From: Arsenophonus sp046530935
Lineage (GTDB): Bacteria > Pseudomonadota > Gammaproteobacteria > Enterobacterales > Enterobacteriaceae
DNA length: 20,199 bases
Direction: 5' to 3'
Assembly: GCA_046530935.1 (NCBI GenBank)
Contig: JBHEQW010000095.1
Location: 1-20,199, forward strand
Below, one piece after another: positions 1 to 10,300 of the stretch (position 1 is its first letter; each line of letters begins with the position of its first letter). The notes under the pieces are model-generated. The model made no database searches and had not been told where the DNA came from. It was given only the letters and a program-made list of their open reading frames with translations. The translations under genes were made by a program, and so were the position numbers.

Positions 1-234
1 TGGGTTTCACAGCAATCTGCAAAAATTTCAGCTAGAAGTTTATTAGAAAACAATTTTTTTAAATTAAAACAAGAATTTAAAAATAATAAAATTCCATTAC
101 CTACTTTTTGGGGCGGATATCGAATCAGATTTGATAGTGTTGAATTTTGGCAAGGTGGCACTAAACGATTACATGATCGATTTATGTATCAATGGAAACA
201 TGATCATTGGCAAATTGATCGCTTGGCACCATAA
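1..234 (+). CDS. pdxH: pyridoxamine/pyridoxine 5'-phosphate oxidase, C-terminal 77 residues (5' end outside window)
   Basis: PdxH is the FMN-dependent oxidase that makes pyridoxal 5'-phosphate from pyridoxine or pyridoxamine phosphate in the cytoplasm. Frame 1 is open from the first base to a TAA at 232-234. The translation matches the end of the enterobacterial protein along its whole length: the WVS-QS-ISAR block, PLPTFWGGYR, VEFWQGG, RLHDRF with the conserved Arg and His that contact the substrate, and the terminal IDRLAP, which is also the end of the E. coli protein. No stop or frameshift is visible, so the gene is probably functional, but about two thirds of it lies outside the window. 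The next gene, tyrS, starts 104 bases downstream on the same strand, as in E. coli and Serratia, so the two may share a transcript. A weak AT-rich promoter in the gap cannot be excluded. Because pdxY is dead here, pdxH is the vitamin B6 gene that survives in this locus. Confidence 0.95.
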   Translation, partial: WVSQQSAKISARSLLENNFFKLKQEFKNNKIPLPTFWGGYRIRFDSVEFWQGGTKRLHDRFMYQWKHDHWQIDRLAP

Positions 235-338
235 ACAAAAGAAATCATTTTTAACTGGCACTTATTTTATCCCTATTTTGTCTATTGATCTGATTTAAAA
301 TATTTTTTAACAAAATGAAAAAATTGATGGAGTTATTG

Positions 339-1613
339 ATGTTTAGCAAGAACATAATTGAACAATTCCAAGAGCGTGGGTTAATAGCTCAGATGACGAA
401 TGAAAAGGCATTAATAGAGAAACTATCCAAAGGACCAGTATCAGTTTATTGTGGATTTGATCCAACTGCTGATAGCTTGCAGTTAGGGCATTTGGTCCCT
501 TTGTTATGTTTAAAGCGGTTTCAACAGATGGGACACCAACCAGTAGTTTTAATAGGTGGGGGAACAGGTTTAATTGGCGATCCTGCTTTTAAAGCTACTG
601 AGCGTAAATTACATACTAATGAAACGGTGCAGAAATGGGTAGAAAAAATTTGTCAACAGCTTTCGGTATTTCTTGATTTTAATTGTGGTAAAAATAGCGC
701 AAAGGTACTTAATAACTATGATTGGTTTGCTCAAATGAATCTTTTTACTTTCTTTCGCAATGTTGGCAAACACTTTTCAGTTAATAAAATGATTAATAAA
801 GATGGAGTTAAAGAACGTTTTAAGCGCGATGATGCTGGCATTTCTTTTACTGAATTCTCCTATAATTTGCTCCAGTCTTATGACTTTGCTAACCTTTATA
901 ACCAACATAAAGTTGAATTACAAATAGGCGGTTCTGATCAATGGGGCAATATTACTTCAGGTATTGATCTCACTCGTCGTTTATATCAAAAACAAGTTTT
1001 CGGTTTAACGGTACCGCTAATTACTAAATCTGATGGAACTAAATTTGGCAAGATGGAAGCTGGGGCAGTTTGGTTAGACCCAAAAAAAACTACTCCATAT
1101 AAGTTTTATCAATTTTTTGTTAATACTCCAGATGTAGATGTTTATCGTTTTCTTAAATTTTTTACTTTTATGTCAATTGAAGAAATTGATGCCTTGCAAG
1201 AAAATGATCAAAATAGTAGTAAAGCGCCACTAGCACAGTATGTCTTAGCAAGGAAAGTAACCCAATTAGTTCATGGTGATGAGTGCTTAGATACCGCTAA
1301 GCGGATCACAGAAAGCTTATTTTCCGATACAGTTATGGCTTTAACCGAAACAGATTTTGATCAGCTAGCACAAGATGGAATGCCGATGGTCAAGTTAAAT
1401 TTAGGTGCAGATTTACAGCAGGCACTAGTCAAAGCAAAATTAGTTCCTTCCCGTGGGCAAGCTAGAACAATGATAAGCTCAAATGCAGTTTCGATTAATG
1501 GCGAAAAATGTATTGATCCTGAATATATTTTTACTGCAAAAGATCGCCTATTTGGTCGTTATTCGTTGATAAGGCGTAGCAAAAAACATTACTGCTTAAT
1601 TAATTGGCAATAA
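339..1613 (+). CDS. tyrS: tyrosyl-tRNA synthetase, full length, with altered HIGH and KMSKS motifs
   Basis: TyrRS charges tRNA-Tyr with tyrosine using ATP; it is an essential cytoplasmic class I synthetase, normally a homodimer. I place the start at ATG 339, not at ATG 315. GGAG at 329-332 is well spaced for it, similarity to E. coli begins there (MFSKNIIEQFQERG), and it gives 424 residues, the E. coli length, with matching numbering. The Rossmann catalytic domain spans roughly residues 30-230 and the C-terminal S4-like tRNA-binding domain about 355-424 (PSRGQAR, NGEK, DRLFGR). Tyrosine-pocket residues Tyr37, Tyr175, Gln179 and Asp182 and the GGSDQWGNI block are present. Two oddities are seen directly. 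The class I HIGH motif reads QLGH at 48-51, where relatives have HLGH. The KMSKS equivalent reads KFGKM at 235-239, where E. coli has KFGKT. The frame is otherwise undamaged and is the only complete gene in the window, so it is presumably under selection. Confidence 0.97.
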   Translation: MFSKNIIEQFQERGLIAQMTNEKALIEKLSKGPVSVYCGFDPTADSLQLGHLVPLLCLKRFQQMGHQPVVLIGGGTGLIGDPAFKATERKLHTNETVQKWVEKICQQLSVFLDFNCGKNSAKVLNNYDWFAQMNLFTFFRNVGKHFSVNKMINKDGVKERFKRDDAGISFTEFSYNLLQSYDFANLYNQHKVELQIGGSDQWGNITSGIDLTRRLYQKQVFGLTVPLITKSDGTKFGKMEAGAVWLDPKKTTPYKFYQFFVNTPDVDVYRFLKFFTFMSIEEIDALQENDQNSSKAPLAQYVLARKVTQLVHGDECLDTAKRITESLFSDTVMALTETDFDQLAQDGMPMVKLNLGADLQQALVKAKLVPSRGQARTMISSNAVSINGEKCIDPEYIFTAKDRLFGRYSLIRRSKKHYCLINWQ

Positions 1614-1652
1614 TGATGAGTGCGTAGCAGTATAAATTTAATCATCATAAGC

Positions 1653-1678
1653 TTTGTCTAACCTAGAGATTAGACTTA
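1653..1678. other. weak inverted repeat downstream of tyrS
   Basis: GTCTAA and TTAGAC form a 6-bp stem around an 8-base loop about 40 bases after the tyrS stop. No run of T follows, so this is at best a degraded terminator. I see no better terminator between tyrS and the pdxY relic. Confidence 0.2.
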
Positions 1679-1782
1679 TTGGTATTTATTAGATTAATTA
1701 TTAATGTGTTAATTGCTATTTAGAGCAGTAATGATTTTTTTGTTATAACAACAAGTATTATTAAAAATAAAATGAGTGATAT

Positions 1783-2683
1783 ATGAAAAGTATTCTATCA
1801 ATTTATTAGCAGGTGTTTCTAGCCATACGACTCTAAATAGAGTCACAGTTTTTTCTATGCAACGAATTGGAAATTATGTTTGGCTCCTTACTGGCGCTAA
1901 AATTTTTTTGATTATACAGCATACTAATAATGAAGATCTAGTTATTATTTGTGGTGGTGCCTTAATATTTAACAGATATAGTTAGCTGTATTTCTAAGAT
2001 CTATTAATTAAAATATTGTCATGCACTTCTCTGAAGTGATGAAGTGTTGGATTAATTCTTCTGTGCAAGGTACAGTTATTGTTAATTTTATTAAATAGAT
2101 AAAAAACTAATCATTTTTTTGCTATTCCTATCATTTAGTGATTAAGCAGATACTGAAATAATCTGTATTATTGCATCCGAGTTAGTTGAGTGTATAGCTT
2201 GCCTGAAGTTTATATTATGAAGCTTTACTTATCTGTGATAGATTCGCACCTAATCTATATTAGGAATTGTAAAGATTGATTAGTGCTAATGTTGAATAAG
2301 TGTTATTTAGTGGCAAGGAATTATGTCAAAAAAAGCTCCTTTACACAGTTTTGGATAAATATCTTTAGCCTTTCCAATTTCCATCATACTAACTTTTTTA
2401 AAATTCTATTAAAGATTAAGCATATTCCTAGCATATTAGTCGGGCACTGATTTATTAGGTAAACAACAACTAGTAGGAATAGTTGCGCGATTTCATCATC
2501 GGTTTAATGCTTATTGATTTATTAAACTATAAATTGTTATCTGGTATATTAGATCATGTAGCCGTAGTGGTTTATGAAGTGGTGTTAAAGACAAAAGCCA
2601 TGAAAAATATGAATTATAACTAATTCCTACAATACCAGTTGATAGCAAATCTTGCTAATTACTTCAAAGAGGATAAAGCTTGA
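1783..2683 (+). pseudogene. pdxY: pyridoxal kinase 2 pseudogene, near full length
   Basis: PdxY phosphorylates pyridoxal in the B6 salvage pathway. Enterobacterial order places it directly after tyrS. From ATG 1783 the frame begins MKSILSI, like E. coli MKNILSI, then runs into stops at once. Later matches appear piecemeal: YLTDIVSCISKIY followed by LKYCHALL (E. coli LTEIVQGIADI and LERCDAVL), then RDFIIGLMLIDLL in place of GDVTSGLLLVNLL near 2488. The clearest stretch, about 2540-2610, reads HVAVVVYEVVLKTKAM, matching HVTAAVYEVMLATKEM. A final segment ends at TGA 2681-2683. The span is about 900 bases against 864 for the E. coli gene, so decay has been mostly by substitutions and small indels with little net loss. 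The conserved anion-hole motif GVGD is destroyed. A 70-codon open stretch starting at GTG 1776 is in a different frame and is not the gene. Confidence 0.88.
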
Positions 2684-2776
2684 TTAACAATTTTATTCCA
2701 GAAGATTTCTCTTCAAGCTAAATAAAACATTTTAAGAGCAATAAACAAAACTAATATCAGAATAAACCTTCAGTTG

Positions 2777-2990
2777 TTAATGGCTATCATTCTGTACAGT
2801 TTTATGTTCTGTAATTTTTTTTAATATACTAATTTTAAATCTTGATATTGTTTTAAGGCCAATAATAATTACTGTAGCCCAATAATAGATAATAAACAGA
2901 TAAACATCTGCAATAGTAAAATATTCAGCGTTAAATTTACTATTAATAACTTTACGCTTAATTGTCACTTCCATAAAGATAGTATGTTGT
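2777..2990 (-). pseudogene. gstA: glutathione S-transferase C-terminal fragment
   Basis: GstA conjugates glutathione to electrophiles; in E. coli it lies next to pdxY, on the opposite strand, as here. The minus-strand reading carries the helix motif YFTIADVYLFIIYYW, matching RFTIADAYLFTVLRW of E. coli GstA. It continues through GLKTISRFKISILKKITEH, matching GLEHIAAFMQRMAER. This covers only about the last 55-60 of some 201 residues. Nothing resembling the N-terminal thioredoxin-like domain follows upstream (higher coordinates). Instead an IS256-family relic begins about 230 bases away, so the gene was probably truncated by that insertion or a linked deletion. The fragment is stop-free from 2974 to 2777, but with the glutathione-binding domain gone it cannot work. 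Confidence 0.85.
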
Positions 2991-3005
2991 TTTTATTGAA
3001 TAATG

Positions 3006-3074
3006 AAGGTTTAACCTTAAACTAATCTTTTATATACTATAAAAGAGTTTTACCACCAAATACTGATTTGGTGG
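3006..3074. repeat. cluster of three small inverted repeats
   Basis: Three perfect hairpins sit side by side: AAGGT-TTA-ACCTT at 3006-3018, CTTTTATA-TAC-TATAAAAG at 3027-3045 (8-bp stem), and CCACCAAA-TACTGA-TTTGGTGG at 3053-3074 (8-bp stem). They lie between the gstA fragment and the IS256-family relic. Single stems of this size are expected by chance in 20 kb of AT-rich DNA, but their adjacency is noticeable. No function can be assigned. Confidence 0.35.
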
Positions 3075-3221
3075 ACGATTTCAGATCGCATAGGCAAACA
3101 TATCAATGTTAAGTAATCTTAAGATTAAGCTATGGTCATTTCTAGTTTATGGTTTCAGAGATGGTAGAGTATCCTACTGATTGATTTAGTGAATGGCTTC
3201 AACAACAGAGAGATGATATGC

Positions 3222-3965
3222 CATGAAAAAGTCTACATTACATACAGGCATCAACAAAACCAGATACCTAGCTGTGATTCCTTACATGAACTCATTCGTA
3301 ATTGTGCCCAAGCAGCAATCTGATAGCCTCCAGTGGTTGATGTTGAACTCGAAGCCATGCTGAAAACTCCAGCCTTGTCGATGGATGTCATGCCATCAAT
3401 CATGACGATTATTTATCATAGCTAACTATGCAGACTGCTATACTTGATCTTGATCTTGACGTGTCTAACGATCAAGGATCGCAGAAGCAACGCTTTTTAG
3501 TATAACGAAACAACTAATATGCTAGCTTCACTCCCTAAATGCATGCAAGCGAAAGTTAAGGCTGACCTGGTGGAGATCTTAACATAGCAAGAGAGGCCAC
3601 GATGTCACTAATAAAAGCCATTGATGTTTTGTTGCAATGGTTTCAGTGAAATATCAGCCTTAAAGTGCGATGATAACATTGTAGAAATATCGAGAATAAC
3701 TGCTGGTATTCTAAGTACTTCCCATCAGAGCGTTCTTTGCGTCAAGAAGAATGATAAATCCGATTGAATCGACTTTTATGTCAGTAAGGCTACGAAGCCC
3801 TCGCATAAAAAACTCCAGTTTAAGAAAAACAATCATTTCAATGCTATTTAAGTTGCTTGCATCTGCTCAGAAAGGTTGGAACTTCCTAAGTTGAGTTAAC
3901 CTTGATGACCTTGGTGCTAAACAATGTCTAATTTAAGGATAAAGAATAGATTAATAAAGCATTAT
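3222..3965 (+). mobile_element. IS256-family transposase relic, copy 1, internally deleted
   Basis: This is a dead transposase of the IS256 family (Mutator-like DDE enzymes). Matching blocks in order: LHELIRNCAQAAI near 3283, then VELEAMLK, a divergent copy of the family segment SLVDGRHAVVRNGYLPERT-QTGI read across stops, and VSNDQGS in place of VPKVRDRSG. The next block is LASLPKCMQAKVKADLVEI at about 3520-3580, and then the C-terminal hallmark NPIEST at about 3756 with VRLR, and MLFKLLASAQK. The end, LVLNNV-FKDKE-INKA, matches the end of copy 2. About 170 codons of the middle, with the first catalytic residues, are missing between roughly 3490 and 3520. Stops and frameshifts are frequent. 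It points in the same direction as tyrS and abuts the IS481-family relic on the other strand. I could not define terminal inverted repeats or target duplications. Confidence 0.82.
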
Positions 3966-3974
3966 ACTAAAACG

Positions 3975-4700
3975 TATAGCTCTGATTCTCCATACGCTAG
4001 ATTTGTTAACAACTCTAAGCTCTTGATAAGAACTGAACCTATCTTGCTTTGCAACGAATCTTCTATTAGATTATTAAATCGCTCGGCAATACAATTCATT
4101 TGTGTAATACATCAGCTGGCTAAGTTGGTGTTCTATACCAAGTTCTATATATAACAGGTAAAATTCCTGTTTTCTGGCGGATGAACCTTTTTGCAGATAA
4201 AAAAGAAGTTTTTAAATTCTTTGCTATTGTTGTAAGTATAATAAGATGTGGGTAGCTATTGTAGATGCTAGGTTAAGATCAGGTAAGAAGCGTCGAGCAT
4301 TGGCTGCAGTCTTTTCATTGTAAAGACTGATAAAAACACATCGATTTGTGTGATCTATATACCTACGAAAAGATAACTTCATGAAGTTTTGTTTAGTATT
4401 TGCAGAAAATATTTTATTTCTATGCGCAGATATAACTAGTCTCGTATGTTTCAACCATTTTATGCTTCGTCGGTTTTTGTGGTATTTTTTTTCTTATTTC
4501 ACGCAAATTTTTCACTACCTGCCTGTATAAATAGCAATTTAGGCTAGATTGATATACAACATAGTTCAATAATTCGAGTATAACTCGACCATTAGATCGT
4601 CGAGAGAGAGAAAAAGTTTTTTGCATAAAACGACTAATGACTACGGCTTTCTCAGCTGGTAACAGCATCAATAATAAACGATGAGGAATATGTATGTAAT
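3975..4700 (-). mobile_element. IS481-family transposase relic, copy 1, N-terminus lost
   Basis: On the minus strand this reads as an IS481-type integrase-fold transposase. Blocks in order from 4700 downward: HIPHRLLLMLLPAEKAVV (family HTPHRLQTTLTPAQEAVV); KNLREIRKKIPQKPTKHK and ETYETSYI, ahead of the DDE core; RYIDHTNRCVFISLYNEK then TAANARRFLPDL at about 4340-4260 (family IDR-TRWVFIR-Y--KTAANARRFLRDL). Then come a shifted T-NNSKEF (family LTDNGKEFTDR) and MNCIAERFNNLIEDSLQSK (family TNGMVERFNGRI-DVL). Two frames are needed: 4758-4420 covers the first half and 4454-4224 the second. The helix-turn-helix N-terminus is replaced by the tail of the IS1595-like relic A, and the C-terminus is cut where the IS256-family relic ends. 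The many stops show it is inactive. Confidence 0.8.
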
Positions 4701-5575
4701 CATAAAGCTTTATGTATGCAAATGTTGTTGCTTTTCTCGCATAGCAATTTATAGGCACACTTCTTGTCTGTATTTTAATTGTTGTAATTTTAAATAATAC
4801 TTTCTCTAGGCTAAATAATTTAGTAAATAAAATAACCTTACAGTAGGAATCTACTCAGGTATCCTTATTAAACTGTTGATATAACTCTATTCAGATTTTT
4901 AATAAAGATTAACATACTCTGCATTAATCTCTTTAAAATCATCGCGCACGTGATCTTGTTAAGCTTAAGCAATTAAGATAGTAATTTATTTTTTCTTTTA
5001 TTCCATGTGATCCAAGCTGTTTTCTAGATTTCTTATATGGAAAGTAAACGCTTCCATTTAAAAAATTCTAAGAAAAATATTTCATAGACTTTACAAATAA
5101 CCAGTTACTGAATTTATGTTGGGTGTCGCTGCTGAATAAAAGAACCAGTGATGCTATTTAAACGCTATTTTAAATCAATGCCTCTTTCTTTTAGTGATTC
5201 CAGTAAAGTTAAGCCATTCAATATATATCGTAGATAACTAAATCATTTATTCATTCTGATATAGCCACGCTAGATGACTTCTGATAACATTGTAAATGTT
5301 TTTCTGCAATCTGAAATTTTATAATGATATTGCTGTAATTCTAATGAATTACTACAGCAGATAGCATGTTTAGCATGATAATAAACTAATATTGGCTGGA
5401 TAAAGTATTATTAGTTGCCTCAATCAATCAACATCATTCCATAGATTGTCGCCTAGCGAAGTAATGAAATGAAGTTTTATGTTTGCAGGTACTTAAGGAG
5501 TCTCTTTAATATGTATGACTTTTTGCTTTTTCATACCAACTTATCTAACAAAAATGCTTCATATTAATAGAATAA
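4700..5575 (-). mobile_element. IS1595-like transposase relic, copy A, with internal deletion
   Basis: This copy is recognised mainly by nucleotide similarity to copy B (14945-15990, same orientation). The head is shared: the minus-strand start ATGAAAAAGCAAAAAGT near 5538 has the same surroundings in B at about 15937. The tail is also shared (4740-4880 against 14990-15110, including the stretch TTAGTAAATAAAA). Between about 4890 and 4915 copy A skips roughly 150 bases that B and C keep, just downstream of the region matching CACTCTGCATTAA of copy B. The protein is too decayed here to read alone; the family call rests on copies B and C. The left edge at about 4700 runs straight into the IS481-family relic, and the open stretch 4758-4420 is a chimera of the two elements. 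Confidence 0.65.
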
Positions 5576-7300
5576 ATTGCTACCAAACAATCTTGTCTTA
5601 AAATAGCCATTGTTAACAACAATGCTTTAAATTTTGCGCGCATAATAAACACACATCGGGCTAGCTGGATTATGTAGATGGTATATTGATCGCAGCGAAT
5701 AAAAATATAGTTTTTAACGCTGTACTGGATCGTTCGTTGTAGTCATAATAGACAGGTTTTAAAAAGTATTAAAACTTGCTTAATATTATAATTAAGCCGT
5801 AGTACTCTGCTGTTTTCTTTCATATAAGTATAATACTTGAGAAATATGCTAAATTATTTATGGGATTGAAATCATGTTCGATCAGATTCCAATAAACGGG
5901 CTGGTAACAATGATTGACGATAAAAAGGCCTGCAAACTAGATGCATTGTAATAGGACTTATAAAAAAACTAACCTGTATCGATAAAAACAGAAGCATATA
6001 AGCCATGACAAAGAGCAACCTTAATCAAACTTATCCATGTGGCTCAACAATTCCACACATGCGAGTTACAACTGAATAAATAGACTTATTTCGGCACCAT
6101 GATTAAATTAGCGTCGGTAAAACTAGTTGCAAGAGATGATGGTGCCTCAGCTTATCATATGTTATGCTTAACTTTCAAAATAATCTTTTGATGTGCGCTC
6201 AAAGTCAGTTTTAGGCTGTGTTAAACTGCCTTAACCTTATTGATAAAAGTCTTGTCATCAGACAAGACTGCTCCATAGCTATTGGTTTTTTAGTTTAGTG
6301 AAAAGGCTGAACTAATGCTTAGATAAAGCTAACTACTGCGAAGGAAAATATGCTAAGCTGTTAGCGTTGTGGTACAACCTATCTTTGCTCAATTAGGATA
6401 ACGTGCTATGGCCGTTAAGCTTCTAAAAATCCTCAAGCTCTTTGAGGCATCAACTCTGCATGCTAGCAGCTGCTTGCATCTCCATGGAATGGGATGCCAA
6501 ACAAAAAGTTTGTACCTAGCGATTATCAGATTTATAATGGGTTAGATTGAAGTTGGTACTGACAGTTCAGAGATTATCGTCGCCACTTCGCAATACAATG
6601 CATCTGTTTATGGAGTAAGATATTGTATAATAACATTATTACTTAATTCACCTAATTAGATAAGTGATGAAGCAACACCAAACGGATTTGGTCTAGGCAG
6701 TTGTGGATATAATGGTTAATGAGAGTTGCAAAGCCATGGTTTCATCTTAGCATATTTGGCGTGGCTTTTAGTCTGTAAAGTGACTGTTTCAATGACGCGG
6801 TGTGTGCCAGCTAGCGTAACTATTATTTAGTTAAAAGTATTAGCATTGCTAAATGCTTTTCATGAGAATGAAATATTCAACATTTGTCAACAGGTATAGG
6901 TCACGCCGATTGAGATGCTTCGTAAGGAATATATATCGGAATATAGCTAGTTCAGATACAGATTTATAAAATGATTGTAATTCAATGTAAGCTCTATTTA
7001 AACCGTACTCCAACACGCCATCTTTAGCAACCAAACCACTATGAAGTTATCTAAATAAAATAATTGACTTTGTACGAGTGGCCTCATAGTAGAAAAGTAG
7101 AAAAATTATTAAAGGAGAATAATTTTCTTCCTTTTTACCTAATGTTAATCCTGTTTCCAGGATGCCATTGTATAAAGATATCGCTATACCACATTTGTAT
7201 ACCGTTTTATATAAAAAACTTCTTGCCGTTTCACCACAGGCAGAGACCTCTTGTGACGTTAGCTGCCTGACATACTAGTTTATATGATAGGATAGTGGAA
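5576..7300. other. unassigned decayed DNA
   Basis: I recognise no gene here in any frame. Short open stretches, such as 7034-6849 on minus (61 codons) and 7064-7270 on plus (68 codons), resemble no family I know and are no longer than chance would give. A 9-bp perfect stem lies at 6248-6269 (AGTCTTGTC-ATCA-GACAAGACT), with a T-rich run only 13 bases later. The block is probably very old pseudogene sequence. Confidence 0.5.
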
Positions 7301-10300
7301 GAGAGGAAGATGAATTATAGCCTTATCATAACAATATATCATCGGCGTATTCACCGTATTCAACGCTTATATCGGTGTCAACATTATCATCGCCGATATA
7401 TTAAAAACTCCTACGTAATGTGAATGTGTCATGACGGTGTGGCGGAACATATATATCTCATGGTTTTGTAGTGATTCTAACAACAGTCAATGTGATGGGT
7501 GCTGCTATCAGATGGGTAGCATGTATGGCTTGTTGATTTTATTTACAATGTCGCTGCTTCTGGGCGCGGTTATGCACTTGACAATGCTAAATCGCCTCAA
7601 TACCGGTTATATTCTAACAGCTTGTAATGAGTTTCCTTGTTGTGTCAAGGCTTGAATTAGCATCACGCTGTTCTGTCTGTTCAATCACAGCTTTGCCTAC
7701 TAATACATATGCTGGCATGAACTGCCTAAACCTTGATGGAACGCCATCATAAACAAGCTATTAAAAACGGAGATGATGTTGTATTTGCTGACTTTATTAT
7801 TACTCGCTACAGTTTGCTTGACTCCAGCAGGTGCTGACATAGCAACGCCATATACAATAGTTCTTTTATTAGTTGAATTTGAGAAAACAGTGACGCTTAA
7901 AAAATAATATAAACACTAAGAAAATAAAAAATACTGTCAAATAAGTTCCATAAAGGATTATTGTTGGTAATTGTTGAGTTTGTAAGCGCATGTATTTTTT
8001 CATATTGGCAAGCTGAATTTTTGTTGTTCCTGCAGTCAATAAAAGTCCTGACATTAACAAAAACTACTTATCCATCATCCAAGCCATCCTACAAACAGGT
8101 TATTTGTGTTATATCTAGGTTCATTACTACTCACTAATGATATCTTAATCTTTTTAGCTGGCTCTTAGATGCTTTTTTCAGAAACTGCTTGCCGTGATTA
8201 AACAGTGTAATACAGACAAGAGCACGGTTAACCAGCCAAAGCATTATCGACAAACGCAATAGCATCATGAATAAACGATAGAAACGATAACTCCACCAGA
8301 TGGCTAACAAGTGACATACCTAAAAATCTATTAGCGCGTTATTGCGCGTTGTGATTATGCTCAGGTAGATACATTGTGGCTCTATGGTGCTGGTAGCTAT
8401 TGATCCACTTAGGTAGAGCTTGCTGTATAGCCTGTTAGGCCAGAGGCAGGAAGATGCCAGTGTGGTTTAACGCACAAAAATAGTATATCGCTTCGGCAGT
8501 CTATGCCGTGAACACAAAGCTCTAGATCTCTGTTTTTGTAGATGATGCAACTAGCGATCCTTTGCCGAATGCGAGCAAGTTTATCACATTAACCGCGCCA
8601 CGTCTGTTGACGGTAGAACCACTACTTGTGTATGCAATGATGTCAGTGAATACGGTACATAATGCCATGAGACTGAAAATTACCAAGTTGCAGAGGAATT
8701 TAAAAGATAGCTAGCATAGCTTACAGGCTATGTGATGCATCATCTGGAATTTCTGGCAGAAAAATCTTTTATCAGAGTGGGAGGATGATTAACTATATTT
8801 TGATAAAATATCAGTGCTGCTAATTAATGGTGCGTTTACTGAATAATTATTATTTTGAATAAACAAGTGAGTGTTATATGGCCGCCCTCGCTGCTCTATA
8901 GTCATAAGGTTTTGCGCAACCACATGAGTGTCTTCTACTAAGGCTTTGTCTGTCTGGAGAAAGAAGTGTTACAGCTTAATAGCTTTCCTGGTGGGAATCT
9001 TATAGCTCATTTGAGAGGATGCGGATATGACGTTGCCTAATGGGTCGCGTGCCCATACTCATACATATCGTGCAAAATTTGGATTTTTGGAGTGATAAAA
9101 TCAGTCAAAAAAGAAAATATTATACACTTTCTAGCCAGTAAGGTTAATTTTTATCGATGAATATTTCTCAACTCCTGTTTGAACTAGTGCAAAAAAAACA
9201 CCTTACTCAGTTATAGATTGGGTAAGAGATTAAGCTGTTTATTGACTTTGCCGTGGTATGCATGTCGATCAACATCTATCCAGTTCAGAGGTTAACCGGC
9301 TAGTGATACAAAACGAGTGAGTAGCAATGGATTTTCTCTAGCTGCGTCTGAGCAGAAAGACCACCATCATTACCGGCGAGTTATGTAAGAAATCAACCAG
9401 AGAAACTTCGTGGATGATTATGAAAATGGTGCGATCTTTATTATTTTATAGTCTGTACAAGCAGTAGATTTGAATGTTGGATAACAACGAAATTGTTGTT
9501 GATTTTATTAAAGAAGCCATATGCTCAGTGTTTTAAGCACACAGTAGAGATGAGCCACAGATACGATAGATGGAACATTTTTCATATTTTATCTAGGAAC
9601 TGGCTAATGCCAGCAGTGAAGCATTTCGTGGGCAGGAAGTTTGGATGAGACTTACCATATATAGAGCCAAATCCTAAGCAATATTTTGCTGAGTAATGAT
9701 TAATACCTAACTATATTCAGGATAAATTATGAGCAAGAAACGAATGTACAATTATCAAATGTTGCTTTTTGATATTTATGAGCATTGTTTTAGTGTAACT
9801 GTCTGAGACAGATGAGCAAATGCTAATTTAATGTCACCTGCTGCTTGATCGAGCACTTTGTGCGAGAGATTCATTTGTTAATACAAGCAAGAAAGCAAGT
9901 GAGAATTTTGTTAAAACAGGTGCAGCAATCTCATCTTGCACATACATGACAACGGAGGTCTTAGCTTCTAGGTTGGCCATCTAGACTGCTAGCCTTTGTT
10001 GATGTCTCTCAAATAGAACAACGCTAGCCTACAAGATGGTAAGTTATTTCATTGGGCTTGCATCGAAAAAAATTTTTAATAGAAGTGTCTGCTATTCTTT
10101 AATATTGCTTTTGGTAGATAATTTGGTTAATTTGATGAAAATTTGCTCTAAATTTCTTTAGAGACAAGAAAAGCTCTAAAGCATCTTCAGGAGAAGAATT
10201 TACCGTAGCACAAATTTTTAAAAGTCTGTTCAGTGTTATTTCAAAAACATTTGAAACAGGATCATGATTTTTCAGTTCTTCTAACTAATCTCCTGATGTA

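Noticed and set aside
315..338. Upstream ATG at 315 as the tyrS start
   Set aside because: It would add eight residues absent from relatives; ATG 339 has GGAG six bases upstream and gives the exact E. coli length and numbering.
1776..1985. 69-codon open frame after tyrS
   Set aside because: It lies in another frame over the pdxY relic and does not match the kinase; it is a by-product of decay.
3924..4154. 76-codon plus-strand open frame
   Set aside because: It straddles the end of IS256-family copy 1 and the antisense of IS481-family copy 1; not a separate gene.
6248..6269. 9-bp hairpin as a terminator
   Set aside because: The T-rich run is 13 bases away and no gene ends nearby; one such stem is expected by chance in 20 kb.
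7310..7400. CATCGGCGTATTCACCG-type repeats as a CRISPR or iteron array
   Set aside because: The similar units (ATCGGCG, ATCGGTG, ATCGCCG) are too short and irregularly spaced to be an array.
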